NCBI RefSeq assembly: GCF_025144725.1
Contig: NZ_JALXKS010000012.1
Span: 3,407-67,406, forward strand
Length of the DNA stretch: 64,000 nucleotides
From: Brevibacterium sp. p3-SID960
GTDB lineage: Bacteria; Actinomycetota; Actinomycetes; Actinomycetales; Brevibacteriaceae
Reading direction: 5' to 3'
Program-made: the position numbers and the translations under genes
Notes under the pieces: generated by a model
The model's input: only the letters and a program-made list of their open reading frames with translations
What the model was told of the DNA's origin: nothing
Database searches by the model: none
Part shown: positions 40,785 through 48,704 of the stretch, in pieces
How the letters are laid out: every line of letters starts with the position of its first letter
How positions within the stretch are numbered: position 1 is the stretch's first letter

Positions 40785-41464
40785 TACCGGCCGCCGCCGA
40801 GGTCGGGGCTGGCCTGGCGTCCGCCGGCGGTGACCGACATGGCGGTCACGACCGGATGCCCGGTGGCCGGGTAGGAGATGACGCTGAAGGATCCGGGAGC
40901 CACCGCGATGCGCTGGAACCGGTCGAGCGGGATGCCGAGGGCATCGGCGAGGATCGCCTTGATGATGTCACCGTGGCTGACGATGATCCCCACGCCGTCC
41001 TCACAGCTGTTCTCGTCCTGACCGCTGCCTGCGGTGAGCTGGCGCAGCTCGGCGACCAGCGCCTGGGCTGCAGCGATCCCCCGGGCGGCAGCCGCCTTGA
41101 GCGATTCTCCGCCGGGGAAGACCATCGACGAGGGGCACTCGGCGACGCGTGTCCACTCAGGCTGTGCCTTGAGCGAGGTGAGCGGCTGGCCGCTCCACTG
41201 CCCGTAGTCGACTTCTGCCAGGTCCGGGTCCTCCCGGGTCTGAGCGACGGTGACGATGCCGAGCAGCTCTTCGGTCGTCTGCACACAGCGCATGAGCGGA
41301 GAGTGCCGCAGCGCGGTGATCGAGGCGAACGGCAGGACGCCGGCCAGACTGCGGATCTGGGCGCGGCCAGCCGCAGTGAGAGCGACCCCGGGCGTCCGGC
41401 CGGCGAGCAGGCCGGCGGCGTTGGCATCGCTCTCCCCATGCCGGATGAGAACCAGATGGACCAT
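40784..41464 (-). CDS. Histidine phosphatase family protein (MSMEG_4193-like)
   Basis: This 226-aa protein belongs to the phosphoglycerate-mutase-like branch. LVLIRHGESDANAAG has the phosphorylated His, FASITALRHSPLMRCVQTTEEL the second phosphate pocket with Arg, and GIIVSHGDIIKAILADALG the second catalytic His. The substrate is unknown; members of this subfamily lie near mshC in many actinobacteria. The start was placed at the ATG 7 nt after TATCCT, 52 codons inside the longest frame. Confidence 0.88.
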   Translation of the reverse strand: MVHLVLIRHGESDANAAGLLAGRTPGVALTAAGRAQIRSLAGVLPFASITALRHSPLMRCVQTTEELLGIVTVAQTREDPDLAEVDYGQWSGQPLTSLKAQPEWTRVAECPSSMVFPGGESLKAAAARGIAAAQALVAELRQLTAGSGQDENSCEDGVGIIVSHGDIIKAILADALGIPLDRFQRIAVAPGSFSVISYPATGHPVVTAMSVTAGGRQASPDLGGGR

Positions 41465-41471
41465 ACGCCTC

Positions 41472-41477
41472 AGGATA
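41472..41477 (-). promoter_or_regulatory. -10 element of leaderless histidine phosphatase mRNA
   Basis: TATCCT on the minus strand ends 7 nt before the ATG at 41464. Confidence 0.55.
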
Positions 41478-41566
41478 ATGCACGCCGGGTGCGGCGTGTC
41501 CGCCCTGCGAGCAGCCCGGGAAACAGGCCCGCCTGGTGATAATCTCATCGAAGCGAAGGAGGGAAT

Positions 41567-41770
41567 GTGAAGCGACGTCGTACACCTGTGGAGTACGAAT
41601 TCCGGACCGTGAGCCTGCATCGGGAGATGACCCGATCAGAAGCCGCCCGCCTCCTGACCGAAGAAGCCGAATACGGCCGCTGGGAGCTGGCACGCACCCG
41701 GATCGGGATGGGCGGGTCGAAGACGGTGTGGCTGCGTCGCCGCATCATCCGCATCAAGCACTCCGCATGA
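41567..41770 (+). CDS. DUF5703 family small protein
   Basis: This 67-aa basic protein (VEYEFRTVSLHREMTRSEAARLL, then RWELARTRI and a basic C terminus KTVWLRRRIIRIKH) matches DUF5703, a short actinobacterial family of unknown function. The GTG start follows AGGAGG. Its stop overlaps the next start (ATGA at 41767-41770), so it is cotranscribed and coupled with the transporter. Confidence 0.8.
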   Translation: MKRRRTPVEYEFRTVSLHREMTRSEAARLLTEEAEYGRWELARTRIGMGGSKTVWLRRRIIRIKHSA

Positions 41771-42735
41771 GGGCCACCGCATCACGCGGGCCGGCGCTGC
41801 TGTCAGCCGCGGCGATGATCGCCGCCGGCATCGCGATGTCCATCCAGGGCACCGCCAACGGTCACCTCGCCGCCGCCCTCGGCCACGGCCTGTATGCCGC
41901 ATTCCTGTCCTTCACCGGCGGCTTCGTCGTCCTCTGCCTTGCCATCCCCTTCGAACCCGGCGCCCGCCGCGGACTCGGACGCGCCTGGCAGCTGGTGCGC
42001 CGCGGTGAGTTCCCGTGGTGGATGCTCACCGGCGGCATCGGCGGCGCCTCTGTCGTCATCGCCCAGTCGCTGACCGTCCCGCTGTTCGGCGTGGCGACGT
42101 TCATCATGTCCTTCGTGTGCGGTCAGCTGCTCGGCGGGCTCATCGTCGACAACACCCGGCTGAGCCCAGGCGGGCGCCGGGCTCCCAGCGTCCCCCGTGT
42201 CGCCGGCGTCATCATCGTCCTGCTCGGCGTCGTCGTGTCCTCATCCGGTGCGCTGTCCCACGGCGTACCCCTGTGGGCGCCGCTGCTGCCGCTGACCTCC
42301 GGTGCGCTCACGGCGTTCCAGCAGGCCTTCAACGGCAACCTCAACACCGCCTCCCGCTCGGCCTACGCGGCGACGTTCACGAACTTCCTCGTCGGTTCGC
42401 TGTTCCTTCTCGCAGCGGCTGTCATCGTGCGCCTGTCCGGTGTGCCGATCGCCGGATTCCCGGAGATGCCCGGCCAGTGGTGGATGCTCCTCGGCGGTGT
42501 GCTCGGCGTCATGTACATCAGCTTCTCCACCGTGGCCGTCGGCCGTCTGGGAGTGCTGCTCATCAGCCTGCTGGCGCTGTTCGGCAACCTGCTCGGCTCA
42601 CTCGTCATCGATCTGCTCTTCCCTGTCGGGGCAGCTCCGGTCGGCCCGCAGACGTTCATCGCCATCGGGCTCGTGCTCCTCGGCGTCGTCGTCGCCTCGG
42701 TCCAGCGCCGTCAGCGCTGGCTCGACGACCACTGA
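41767..42735 (+). CDS. DMT-superfamily (YdcZ/DUF606-like) membrane transporter
   Basis: This 322-aa protein has ten hydrophobic helices made of two similar halves. AGIAMSIQGTANGHLAAALG in the first half parallels FQQAFNGNLNTASRSAYAAT in the second, and FIMSFVCGQLLGGLIVDN parallels VLLISLLALFGNLLGSLVID. This internal duplication is typical of the DMT_YdcZ group. The substrate is unknown. It is translated from the ATGA overlap with DUF5703. Confidence 0.85.
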   Translation: MRATASRGPALLSAAAMIAAGIAMSIQGTANGHLAAALGHGLYAAFLSFTGGFVVLCLAIPFEPGARRGLGRAWQLVRRGEFPWWMLTGGIGGASVVIAQSLTVPLFGVATFIMSFVCGQLLGGLIVDNTRLSPGGRRAPSVPRVAGVIIVLLGVVVSSSGALSHGVPLWAPLLPLTSGALTAFQQAFNGNLNTASRSAYAATFTNFLVGSLFLLAAAVIVRLSGVPIAGFPEMPGQWWMLLGGVLGVMYISFSTVAVGRLGVLLISLLALFGNLLGSLVIDLLFPVGAAPVGPQTFIAIGLVLLGVVVASVQRRQRWLDDH

Positions 42736-42775
42736 CATCCGTGCGGCTGTCGCCGTGGGAGCACGAGCGGCCGGC

Positions 42776-44086
42776 TCAGGCTTCCATGAGGAACCGGCCG
42801 AGAACCCGGGCGCCGAACTCAAGGGCTGAGACCGGCACCCGCTCGTCGACACCGTGGAACATCGCCGGGAAGTCCAGATCCGGGGTCAGACGCAGCGGTG
42901 CGAAGCCGTAGCCGGTGATCCCCAGCAGCGAGAGCGCCTTGTTGTCGGTGCCGCCCGAAAGCGTGTACGGCAGCACCGTGGCGTCCGGATCCTCCTCCTG
43001 CAGGGAGGCGACCATCGTGTCGACGAGCCGACCGCCGAAGGGTGATTCGAGAGCAGTGGCCACGATCTCCTCTTCGATGTCGACGCCCTCGCCGGCGAGC
43101 TCCTTGAGTTTGAGTCTGAGGTCCTCGTACTGACCGGGCAGGTGCCGGCAGTCGATGTAGGCCGAGGCCGTCGAGGGGATGACGTTGTGCTTGTACCCGG
43201 CTTCGAGCATCGACGGATTCGAGGTGTTGGCGAAAGTCGCGCCGACGAACTTGGCCACCGATCCGAGTTCGTCGAGCAGCTCGCCGTAGGTCTCTGCGCT
43301 GAATGGGATCCCGGTGAGCTCGGAGACGCCGACGAGCAGGTCACGGGTGGCCTGCGGCATCTGCTCAGGCCACTCGTACGCGCCGATCCGTGCGACCGCC
43401 TCGGCGAGCTTGGTGACCGGGTTGTCGCGGTTGATCTGGGAACCGTGCCCGGCGGTGCCGCGGGCGATGAGCTTGAGCCACGCGATGCCCTTCTCCGCAG
43501 TCTGCACGAGGTACACGCGCTGGCCGCGGATGTCGACGGAATAGCCGCCGACCTCGGAGATCGCCTCGGTGGCACCGTCGAACACCTCAGGATGGTTCTT
43601 GGCCATCCACTGTGAGCCGTAGAGTCCGCCAGCCTCCTCATCGGCGAAGAACACGATGATGAGATCCCGGCGCGGACGCAGATTCTCACGCATCATCGTC
43701 CGCACGACCGCGACGATCATCGCGTCCATGTCCTTCATGTCGACGGCCCCACGGCCCCAGACGAGACCATCGCGGATCTCCCCGGCGAACGGGTCGACAG
43801 ACCATTCCGCGGCATCGGCGGGCACGACGTCGGTGTGGCCGTGCACCACGAGCGCCGGCGCCTCGGGATCGGTGCCCGGCACCCGGGTCACGAGCGTCGC
43901 GCGTCCGGGGGCGGACTCGTAGATCTGCGACTCCAGGCCGACCTCGGCGAACCACGCGGCGATCTGGTCGGCGGCCGGGCGCTCGGGATTGCATCTGTTG
44001 TTGCCCCAGTTCTGCGTATCGATGCGGATGAGCTCCTGGCACAGGCGGGTGACCTCTGCCTCGGCGCTGGCGAACTGATGACTCAT
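42776..44086 (-). CDS. M20/M25/M40 family zinc metallopeptidase (dipeptidase-like)
   Basis: This 436-aa cytosolic di-zinc hydrolase has VVHGHTDVVP (zinc His, Asp), WGRGAVDMKDMDA (bridging Asp), FFADEEAGG (catalytic Glu, zinc Glu), a dimerisation domain (about residues 190-310), and a C-terminal MFHGVDERVP with the last zinc His. Related proteins remove acyl or amino acid groups from small peptides. The start is at the ATG 7 nt after GGAG, two codons inside the longest frame. Confidence 0.93.
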   Translation of the reverse strand: MSHQFASAEAEVTRLCQELIRIDTQNWGNNRCNPERPAADQIAAWFAEVGLESQIYESAPGRATLVTRVPGTDPEAPALVVHGHTDVVPADAAEWSVDPFAGEIRDGLVWGRGAVDMKDMDAMIVAVVRTMMRENLRPRRDLIIVFFADEEAGGLYGSQWMAKNHPEVFDGATEAISEVGGYSVDIRGQRVYLVQTAEKGIAWLKLIARGTAGHGSQINRDNPVTKLAEAVARIGAYEWPEQMPQATRDLLVGVSELTGIPFSAETYGELLDELGSVAKFVGATFANTSNPSMLEAGYKHNVIPSTASAYIDCRHLPGQYEDLRLKLKELAGEGVDIEEEIVATALESPFGGRLVDTMVASLQEEDPDATVLPYTLSGGTDNKALSLLGITGYGFAPLRLTPDLDFPAMFHGVDERVPVSALEFGARVLGRFLMEA

Positions 44087-44335
44087 CGACACTCTCCATT
44101 CTCACTTCCGGCGGTGCGGCCGGGCCGGCCTGAGGCGAGCGTACACCCGAAGCACATGCACGTCGGCAGCCGTTCGTCATCCGGAAATCGGCGAACCGCA
44201 GATGAATACCCCGTAACGCCTTTGCAGCCAGCGCCCTCCGGCGCGCCGGCACGTACGTGGGCGCGGAGCGCATATGACAGACTACGACTAAGTGTCCCGG
44301 CGCGCACGCGCCGCCGTCGATCGAGGAGGAGCAAG

Positions 44336-45625
44336 ATGAAGACTGTTGTCTGCGGTGGAGACGGGTTCTGCGGCTGGCCGACAGCCCTGCATCTCTCAGC
44401 GCGAGGCCACGACGTCGTTATCCTCGACAATCTCTCGCGCCGGGAGATCGACGAGGAGCTCGGTGCAGAGTCGCTGACCCCGATCGCCTCGATCGAAGAC
44501 CGCATCGCCGCCTGGGAGGAGCTGACTGGCAAGCGGATCGGCTTCGCCCAGATCGACCTGGCTCAGGACTACGAGGCGGTGCTGCGCCTGCTCGGCGAGT
44601 ACGCACCTGACACCGTCATCCACTTCGCCGAACAGCGCGCTGCGCCGTACTCGATGAAGTCCCCGGCACACAAGCGCTACACCGTCGACAACAACGTCAA
44701 CGCCACCCACAACCTGCTCGCCGCAATCGTCGAGAACGGTTCGGACATCCACCTTGTGCACCTGGGCACCATGGGCGTCTACGGATACGGCACCGCCGGG
44801 ATGGAGATCCCCGAGGGCTACCTCGACGTGCAGGTCACTGCCGACAAGGACGCCGAGGGACGGCCATGCGAGCCGTACCAGGTCGAACAGCAGATCCTGT
44901 ACCCGACCAACCCGGGTTCGATCTACCACATGACGAAGGTGCTCGACCAGCACCTGTTCGCCTACTACGCCAAGAACGACGCGCTGCGCATCACCGACCT
45001 GCACCAGGGCATCATCTGGGGCACGAACACCGCCGAGACCAAACTCGACGAACGGCTGGTCAACCGCTTCGACTACGACGGCGACTACGGCACCGTGCTC
45101 AACCGGTTCCTCATGCAGTCGGCGGTCGGCTACCCGCTGACCGTCCACGGCACCGGCGGTCAGACGCGCGCGTTCATCCACATCCAGGACATGGTCCGCT
45201 GCGTCGAGATCGCGGTGGACAATCCGCCTGCGGCCGGTGAGCGGGTCAAGATCTTCAACCAGCTGACCGAGACCCACCGGGTGCGCGAACTCGCCGAACT
45301 CATCTGCTCGATCACCGGTGCCCGCCTGGAGAACGTGCCCAATCCGCGGCACGAGTCGGCCGAGAACGACCTCCACGCCTCGAATGCGACGTTCCTGGCA
45401 CTCGGACTCAAGCCGACGACGCTGTCCGACGGGCTACTCATGGAGGTCAATGAGACCGCCAAGCGCTATGCCCACCGGGCGGACCTGTCGAAGATCCCCG
45501 CGTCCTCTGTCTGGACCAAGCACCAGCAGCCGGGTGTGCCGACCGTCCCGACCGACACCTCGGGCCTGGCAGATGCGCAGGCCAGCGGTGACCACGACGA
45601 GACGGCGGCGGTCTCCGGCAGCTGA
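44336..45625 (+). CDS. sqdB: UDP-sulfoquinovose synthase (SqdB/SQD1-like)
   Basis: This 429-aa SDR enzyme closely resembles plant SQD1 and bacterial SqdB, which combine UDP-glucose and sulfite to form UDP-sulfoquinovose. Family-specific sequence: GGDGFCGWPTALHLS (NAD site), SLTPIASIEDRI, HFAEQRAAPYSM, LGTMGVYG with Thr145, YHMTK with Tyr197 and Lys201, and FDYDGDYGTVLNRFLMQSAVGYPL followed by GGQTRAFIHIQDM. There is a 15-residue insertion between Thr145 and Tyr197 relative to SQD1, and a C-terminal tail of about 40 residues. GAGGAGGA precedes the ATG. The stop overlaps the next start by one base. Confidence 0.88.
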   Translation: MKTVVCGGDGFCGWPTALHLSARGHDVVILDNLSRREIDEELGAESLTPIASIEDRIAAWEELTGKRIGFAQIDLAQDYEAVLRLLGEYAPDTVIHFAEQRAAPYSMKSPAHKRYTVDNNVNATHNLLAAIVENGSDIHLVHLGTMGVYGYGTAGMEIPEGYLDVQVTADKDAEGRPCEPYQVEQQILYPTNPGSIYHMTKVLDQHLFAYYAKNDALRITDLHQGIIWGTNTAETKLDERLVNRFDYDGDYGTVLNRFLMQSAVGYPLTVHGTGGQTRAFIHIQDMVRCVEIAVDNPPAAGERVKIFNQLTETHRVRELAELICSITGARLENVPNPRHESAENDLHASNATFLALGLKPTTLSDGLLMEVNETAKRYAHRADLSKIPASSVWTKHQQPGVPTVPTDTSGLADAQASGDHDETAAVSGS

Positions 45626-46812
45626 TGCGCATCGCCCTCTTCACGGAAGTCTTCCTTCCGAAAATCGACGGGGTCGTCACCCGGCTCATGGGCACCCTCG
45701 ACCACCTGGCCGAAATGGGTCATGAGGTCGTCGTGTTCGCGCCGGGCCATCCGCCGGCCCGCTATGCGGGGTTCCGGGTGGTTCCGGTGCGCTCGGTGTC
45801 CTTCAAGCCGTGGTATCCCGAGCTGCGCGTCGGCCTGCCGACTTCGAACATCGCCAGGACGATGGAGCGCTTCCACCCGCATGTCGTCCATGCCGTCAAT
45901 CCGATCTGGCTGGCCGCCTACGGCACGATGTCCTCGAAGCGGCGCGACCTGCCGATGCTCGCGTCGTTCCATACCAACGTGCCCGAATACACGCAGCGGC
46001 TCGGACTTGAGTGGATCACCGACACGACCGAACGGTGGATCACGTGGATCCACAACCTCGCAGAGGTCAATCTGTGCACCTCGCAGCCGATGATCGAGCA
46101 GGCTGCGGCTGCCGGGATCAAGAACCTCGACCTCTGGCCGCGGGCGGTCGACACGCAGACCTACCATCCGGGCAACTACTCGCAGCGGATGCGTGAGCGA
46201 CTCACCGACGGGCATCCAGAGGATCGGCTGCTCGTCTATGTCGGGCGGATGTCGAAGGAGAAGGACCTCGATGTGCTGCGCGGCGTCATCGACCGCGCTC
46301 CGGAGGGCACCCGGTTGGCAATGGTCGGATCCGGCCCGCACCTGGGCCAGCTGGAGGCCGAGTTCGCCGGCACGCCGACGGTCTTCACCGGGTACATGAG
46401 CGGTCAGGAGCTGGCCGAGGCCTACGCCTCAGCCGATGTGTTCGTCTTCCCCTCGACGACTGAGACGCTGGGGCTGGTGGCACTGGAGTCGATGGCCTCG
46501 GGAGTGCCGGTCGTCGCTGCCCGGGCTGGTGGCATCCCGTTCGCCGTGCCCGATGGTGTCGGCGGTCTGCTGTGCAAACCCCATTCGAGTGAGGACATGT
46601 CAGCTCAGGTCAATCGTCTGCTGGCAGATGAGAGCCTGCGCTCGGCATTGGCCGCCGGAGGCAAGGCCGAGATGGAGCAGCACAGCTGGCGGGCAGCGAC
46701 GGAGAAGCTCGTCGAGAGCTACGAGCTGGCAATCGAACGGCACTGGTCGGACTATGTGCCACCGCGTTGGCGGATCAAGACGTTCGGGCGGCCGATGCCG
46801 CGTGCGACCTGA
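45625..46812 (+). CDS. sqdX: Sulfoquinovosyltransferase-like GT4 glycosyltransferase (SqdX/SQD2-like)
   Basis: This 395-aa GT-B glycosyltransferase is very similar to SQD2, which moves sulfoquinovose from the UDP sugar to diacylglycerol. Shared features: EVFLPKIDGVVTRL, SFHTNVPEYTQRLGLEWI, LDLWPRAVDTQTYHP, MRERLTDGHPEDRLLVYVGR, and the donor-site EX7E stretch TTETLGLVALESMASGVPVVAARAGGIP. Membrane association is likely peripheral. TGATG overlap couples it to sqdB. A mannosyltransferase of the PimB/MgtA type is the main alternative, but the sqdB partner argues for sulfolipid. Confidence 0.82.
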   Translation: MRIALFTEVFLPKIDGVVTRLMGTLDHLAEMGHEVVVFAPGHPPARYAGFRVVPVRSVSFKPWYPELRVGLPTSNIARTMERFHPHVVHAVNPIWLAAYGTMSSKRRDLPMLASFHTNVPEYTQRLGLEWITDTTERWITWIHNLAEVNLCTSQPMIEQAAAAGIKNLDLWPRAVDTQTYHPGNYSQRMRERLTDGHPEDRLLVYVGRMSKEKDLDVLRGVIDRAPEGTRLAMVGSGPHLGQLEAEFAGTPTVFTGYMSGQELAEAYASADVFVFPSTTETLGLVALESMASGVPVVAARAGGIPFAVPDGVGGLLCKPHSSEDMSAQVNRLLADESLRSALAAGGKAEMEQHSWRAATEKLVESYELAIERHWSDYVPPRWRIKTFGRPMPRAT

Positions 46813-46823
46813 ACGAGCCGGGA

Positions 46824-47450
46824 TCAGGCCCGCTCGGCTGCGACCTTGGCGTTGTTCCAGCTGCCGAAGTGATTGCGCACCGAGGCACCTGAGGGCCTGG
46901 TCCGGCCGGCGGCGCGCTCGTCCTTGGCCCATGCCTCATAGCGGTTGAAGCTCTCAGCTCCCCCATCTGCGCGCGCATCGGTGAGGAAATCGATGACAGC
47001 GCTGCGGAATGCCTCAGGAGAGTAGTGGAAGGCACCTCTCTTGCGGCCGCCGCCCGAGGTGGGGAAGCCCAGTGAGCTCAGCGCATCGTTCCAGAAGTTC
47101 GTACCCAGGCGCTTGCGAACGGTCTGGCTCGTCGGCGGCCAGATCTGGTGACCGGCCCGGCCGGCGAACTCCAGTCCGCGCACGGCACGCGCTCGCGCGG
47201 CATCGTAGGTGTCCTTCGAGAACGGCACAGCTGATCCGGTGGTGAGCTCGGTTCGGGTGGCGGCGATCAATGCGAAGACGTTGATCACTTCCGCACGTGT
47301 CCTGCCCTGCTCGTGCAGGATTTCCTCGAGTTCCGCAGCGGTCTCGAATTCGACTGCACCGCTGATCTCCGCTGCCGGTGTCAGGTTCTGTGACAGCGCG
47401 TACAGATAGTGGACGGCGGCAGTGACGAGCTCACTTCGCGTAGAATGCAC
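46824..47450 (-). CDS. Protein with HNH-endonuclease-associated repeats, no nuclease domain
   Basis: This 208-aa protein has two copies of a repeat known from homing-endonuclease-associated regions: PPTSQTVRKRLGTNFWNDAL in the middle and PSGASVRNHFGSWNNAKVAAE at the C terminus, each shaped like a small DNA-binding helix-turn-helix. No HNH or other nuclease motif is visible. A helical N-terminal region (residues 1-95) is unrecognised. DNA binding is inferred. The start was set at the GTG 6 nt after AAGGAAG. It lies beside the tRNA-Leu gene and ends 12 nt from sqdX. Confidence 0.65.
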   Translation of the reverse strand: MHSTRSELVTAAVHYLYALSQNLTPAAEISGAVEFETAAELEEILHEQGRTRAEVINVFALIAATRTELTTGSAVPFSKDTYDAARARAVRGLEFAGRAGHQIWPPTSQTVRKRLGTNFWNDALSSLGFPTSGGGRKRGAFHYSPEAFRSAVIDFLTDARADGGAESFNRYEAWAKDERAAGRTRPSGASVRNHFGSWNNAKVAAERA

Positions 47451-47552
47451 TGATGACTTCCTTGTCTTGCCGGGAACACGGTTCGGATGGGCTGCATCCT
47501 CACCGGCGAGTATGTCACAGAATCCCGTGCAGACGGAGGGGTCGCCGACATG

Positions 47553-47591
47553 CTGAAAGCCCCGGAACCTCAATGGTTCCGGGGCTTTCAG
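47553..47591. terminator. Hairpin terminator downstream of tRNA-Leu
   Basis: A perfect 17-bp stem (47553-47569 with 47575-47591) and a 5-nt loop lie 17 nt past the tRNA 3' end. The stem base is AAAGCC/GGCTTT. Confidence 0.75.
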
Positions 47592-47607
47592 CGGCCTGAG
47601 CCGGTTG

Positions 47608-47695
47608 TGCGCGAGGGGGGACTTGAACCCCCACGCCCGATATAGTGGGCACTAGCACCTCAAGCTAGCGCGTCTACCAATTCCGCCACCCGCGC
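47608..47695 (-). tRNA. tRNA-Leu (GAG)
   Basis: An 88-nt class II tRNA. The acceptor stem GCGCGGG pairs with CTCGCGC (one G-U) and the discriminator is A. The D-arm sequence is GGAATTGGTAGAC. The anticodon stem CTAGC/GCTAG encloses the loop TTGAGGT, giving anticodon GAG (47659-47661) for CUC/CUU. A long variable arm (TGCCC...GGGCG) and the T-arm GGGGGTTCAAGTCCCCC confirm leucine class. CCA is not encoded. Confidence 0.96.
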
Positions 47696-47825
47696 GGGCA
47701 ACAGAGAACACATTACATGCTCTGAACCCGATTGCAAAATCGGTTTCGCCCTCTGTGACGAACACCGCACAAACATGCATGGCTGCGTGCATCCGCGCAG
47801 GTCAGGCGGGGTTCCGACACACTAT

Positions 47826-48704
47826 TCACGCCAGCGGAGCGACGCTTCCGAGCACGTGCGGCTTGCCGTTCTTGACGCTCCACACCGCATAGCGGCGAGT
47901 GGCGCCCTCGTGATCGTCGAAGACCCCGAAGCCCACCCGCGCCGGCAGGATGACCGGCTTGGCGAACTGCGCTTCCCACACGTAGCCGCCGGCCGGGGCC
48001 TGGGACGCGGACAGCGCACGAGAGGCGGTGTACATGCCGTGGGCGATCGAGGCCGGGAAGCCGAAGGCCTTGGCAGCCAGCGGGTTGAGGTGGATCGGGT
48101 TGTAGTCTCCTGAGACCTTCGCATACGTCGGGCCGGTTGAGCGCGGCAGCTTCCAGATGGCTGACGGGACTCCCGGGGCCTCGAACTCGCTGCGCTCCTC
48201 CTCGCGTTCGGACTCGGCGCTGCTGAGGTGCTTGCCGACGGCCAGATAGGTGGCGGTCTCCTCGAAGACCGTCTCACCGTCGACGACTCCCGTGACGAGT
48301 ACGTCGAACTCAGTGCCCTTGCGGTGCTTGCGGGCCTGCCCGATCCGCACCGATGTCGTCACGGTTTCGCCGATGAGGACCGGCCGGTGCAGGCGGAACC
48401 GGTTGACGATGTGCACCAGGCCCAGCAGCGGCAGCGGGAAGCTGGGGTCGGTCATGAGCTGCATTGCCAGCGGGAAGCCGAGTTTGTGCAGATACCCCGG
48501 ATGCACGGAGTCCGTCACCGGTGCCTCGACGACGCGGTGGAACGCTGCCACCTCGACGGGATCGAGCGTGGTGGTCGACTCCACCGAGCGGGTCGGCATA
48601 TGGGCAGAGCTGTGCGGGCGCTTCTTGAACTGGCGCAGGACGGCTTTGGCGAGCACTGCGCCGGAGTTGATGGGCCGCGGTACGCCTCGAGTGAATCTCG
48701 TCAT
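47826..48704 (-). CDS. htdX: MaoC-like (R)-hydratase/dehydratase, HtdX type
   Basis: This 292-aa double-hotdog protein has an N-terminal half that is substrate-binding and a C-terminal half with the hydratase-2 motif YAKVSGDYNPIHLNPLAAKAFGFPASIAHG (catalytic Asp and His). It would hydrate or dehydrate enoyl/hydroxyacyl thioesters in lipid metabolism. The ATG overlaps the fabG4-like stop (TGATG), so it is the last gene of a coupled thiolase-reductase-dehydratase operon. Confidence 0.9.
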   Translation of the reverse strand: MTRFTRGVPRPINSGAVLAKAVLRQFKKRPHSSAHMPTRSVESTTTLDPVEVAAFHRVVEAPVTDSVHPGYLHKLGFPLAMQLMTDPSFPLPLLGLVHIVNRFRLHRPVLIGETVTTSVRIGQARKHRKGTEFDVLVTGVVDGETVFEETATYLAVGKHLSSAESEREEERSEFEAPGVPSAIWKLPRSTGPTYAKVSGDYNPIHLNPLAAKAFGFPASIAHGMYTASRALSASQAPAGGYVWEAQFAKPVILPARVGFGVFDDHEGATRRYAVWSVKNGKPHVLGSVAPLA

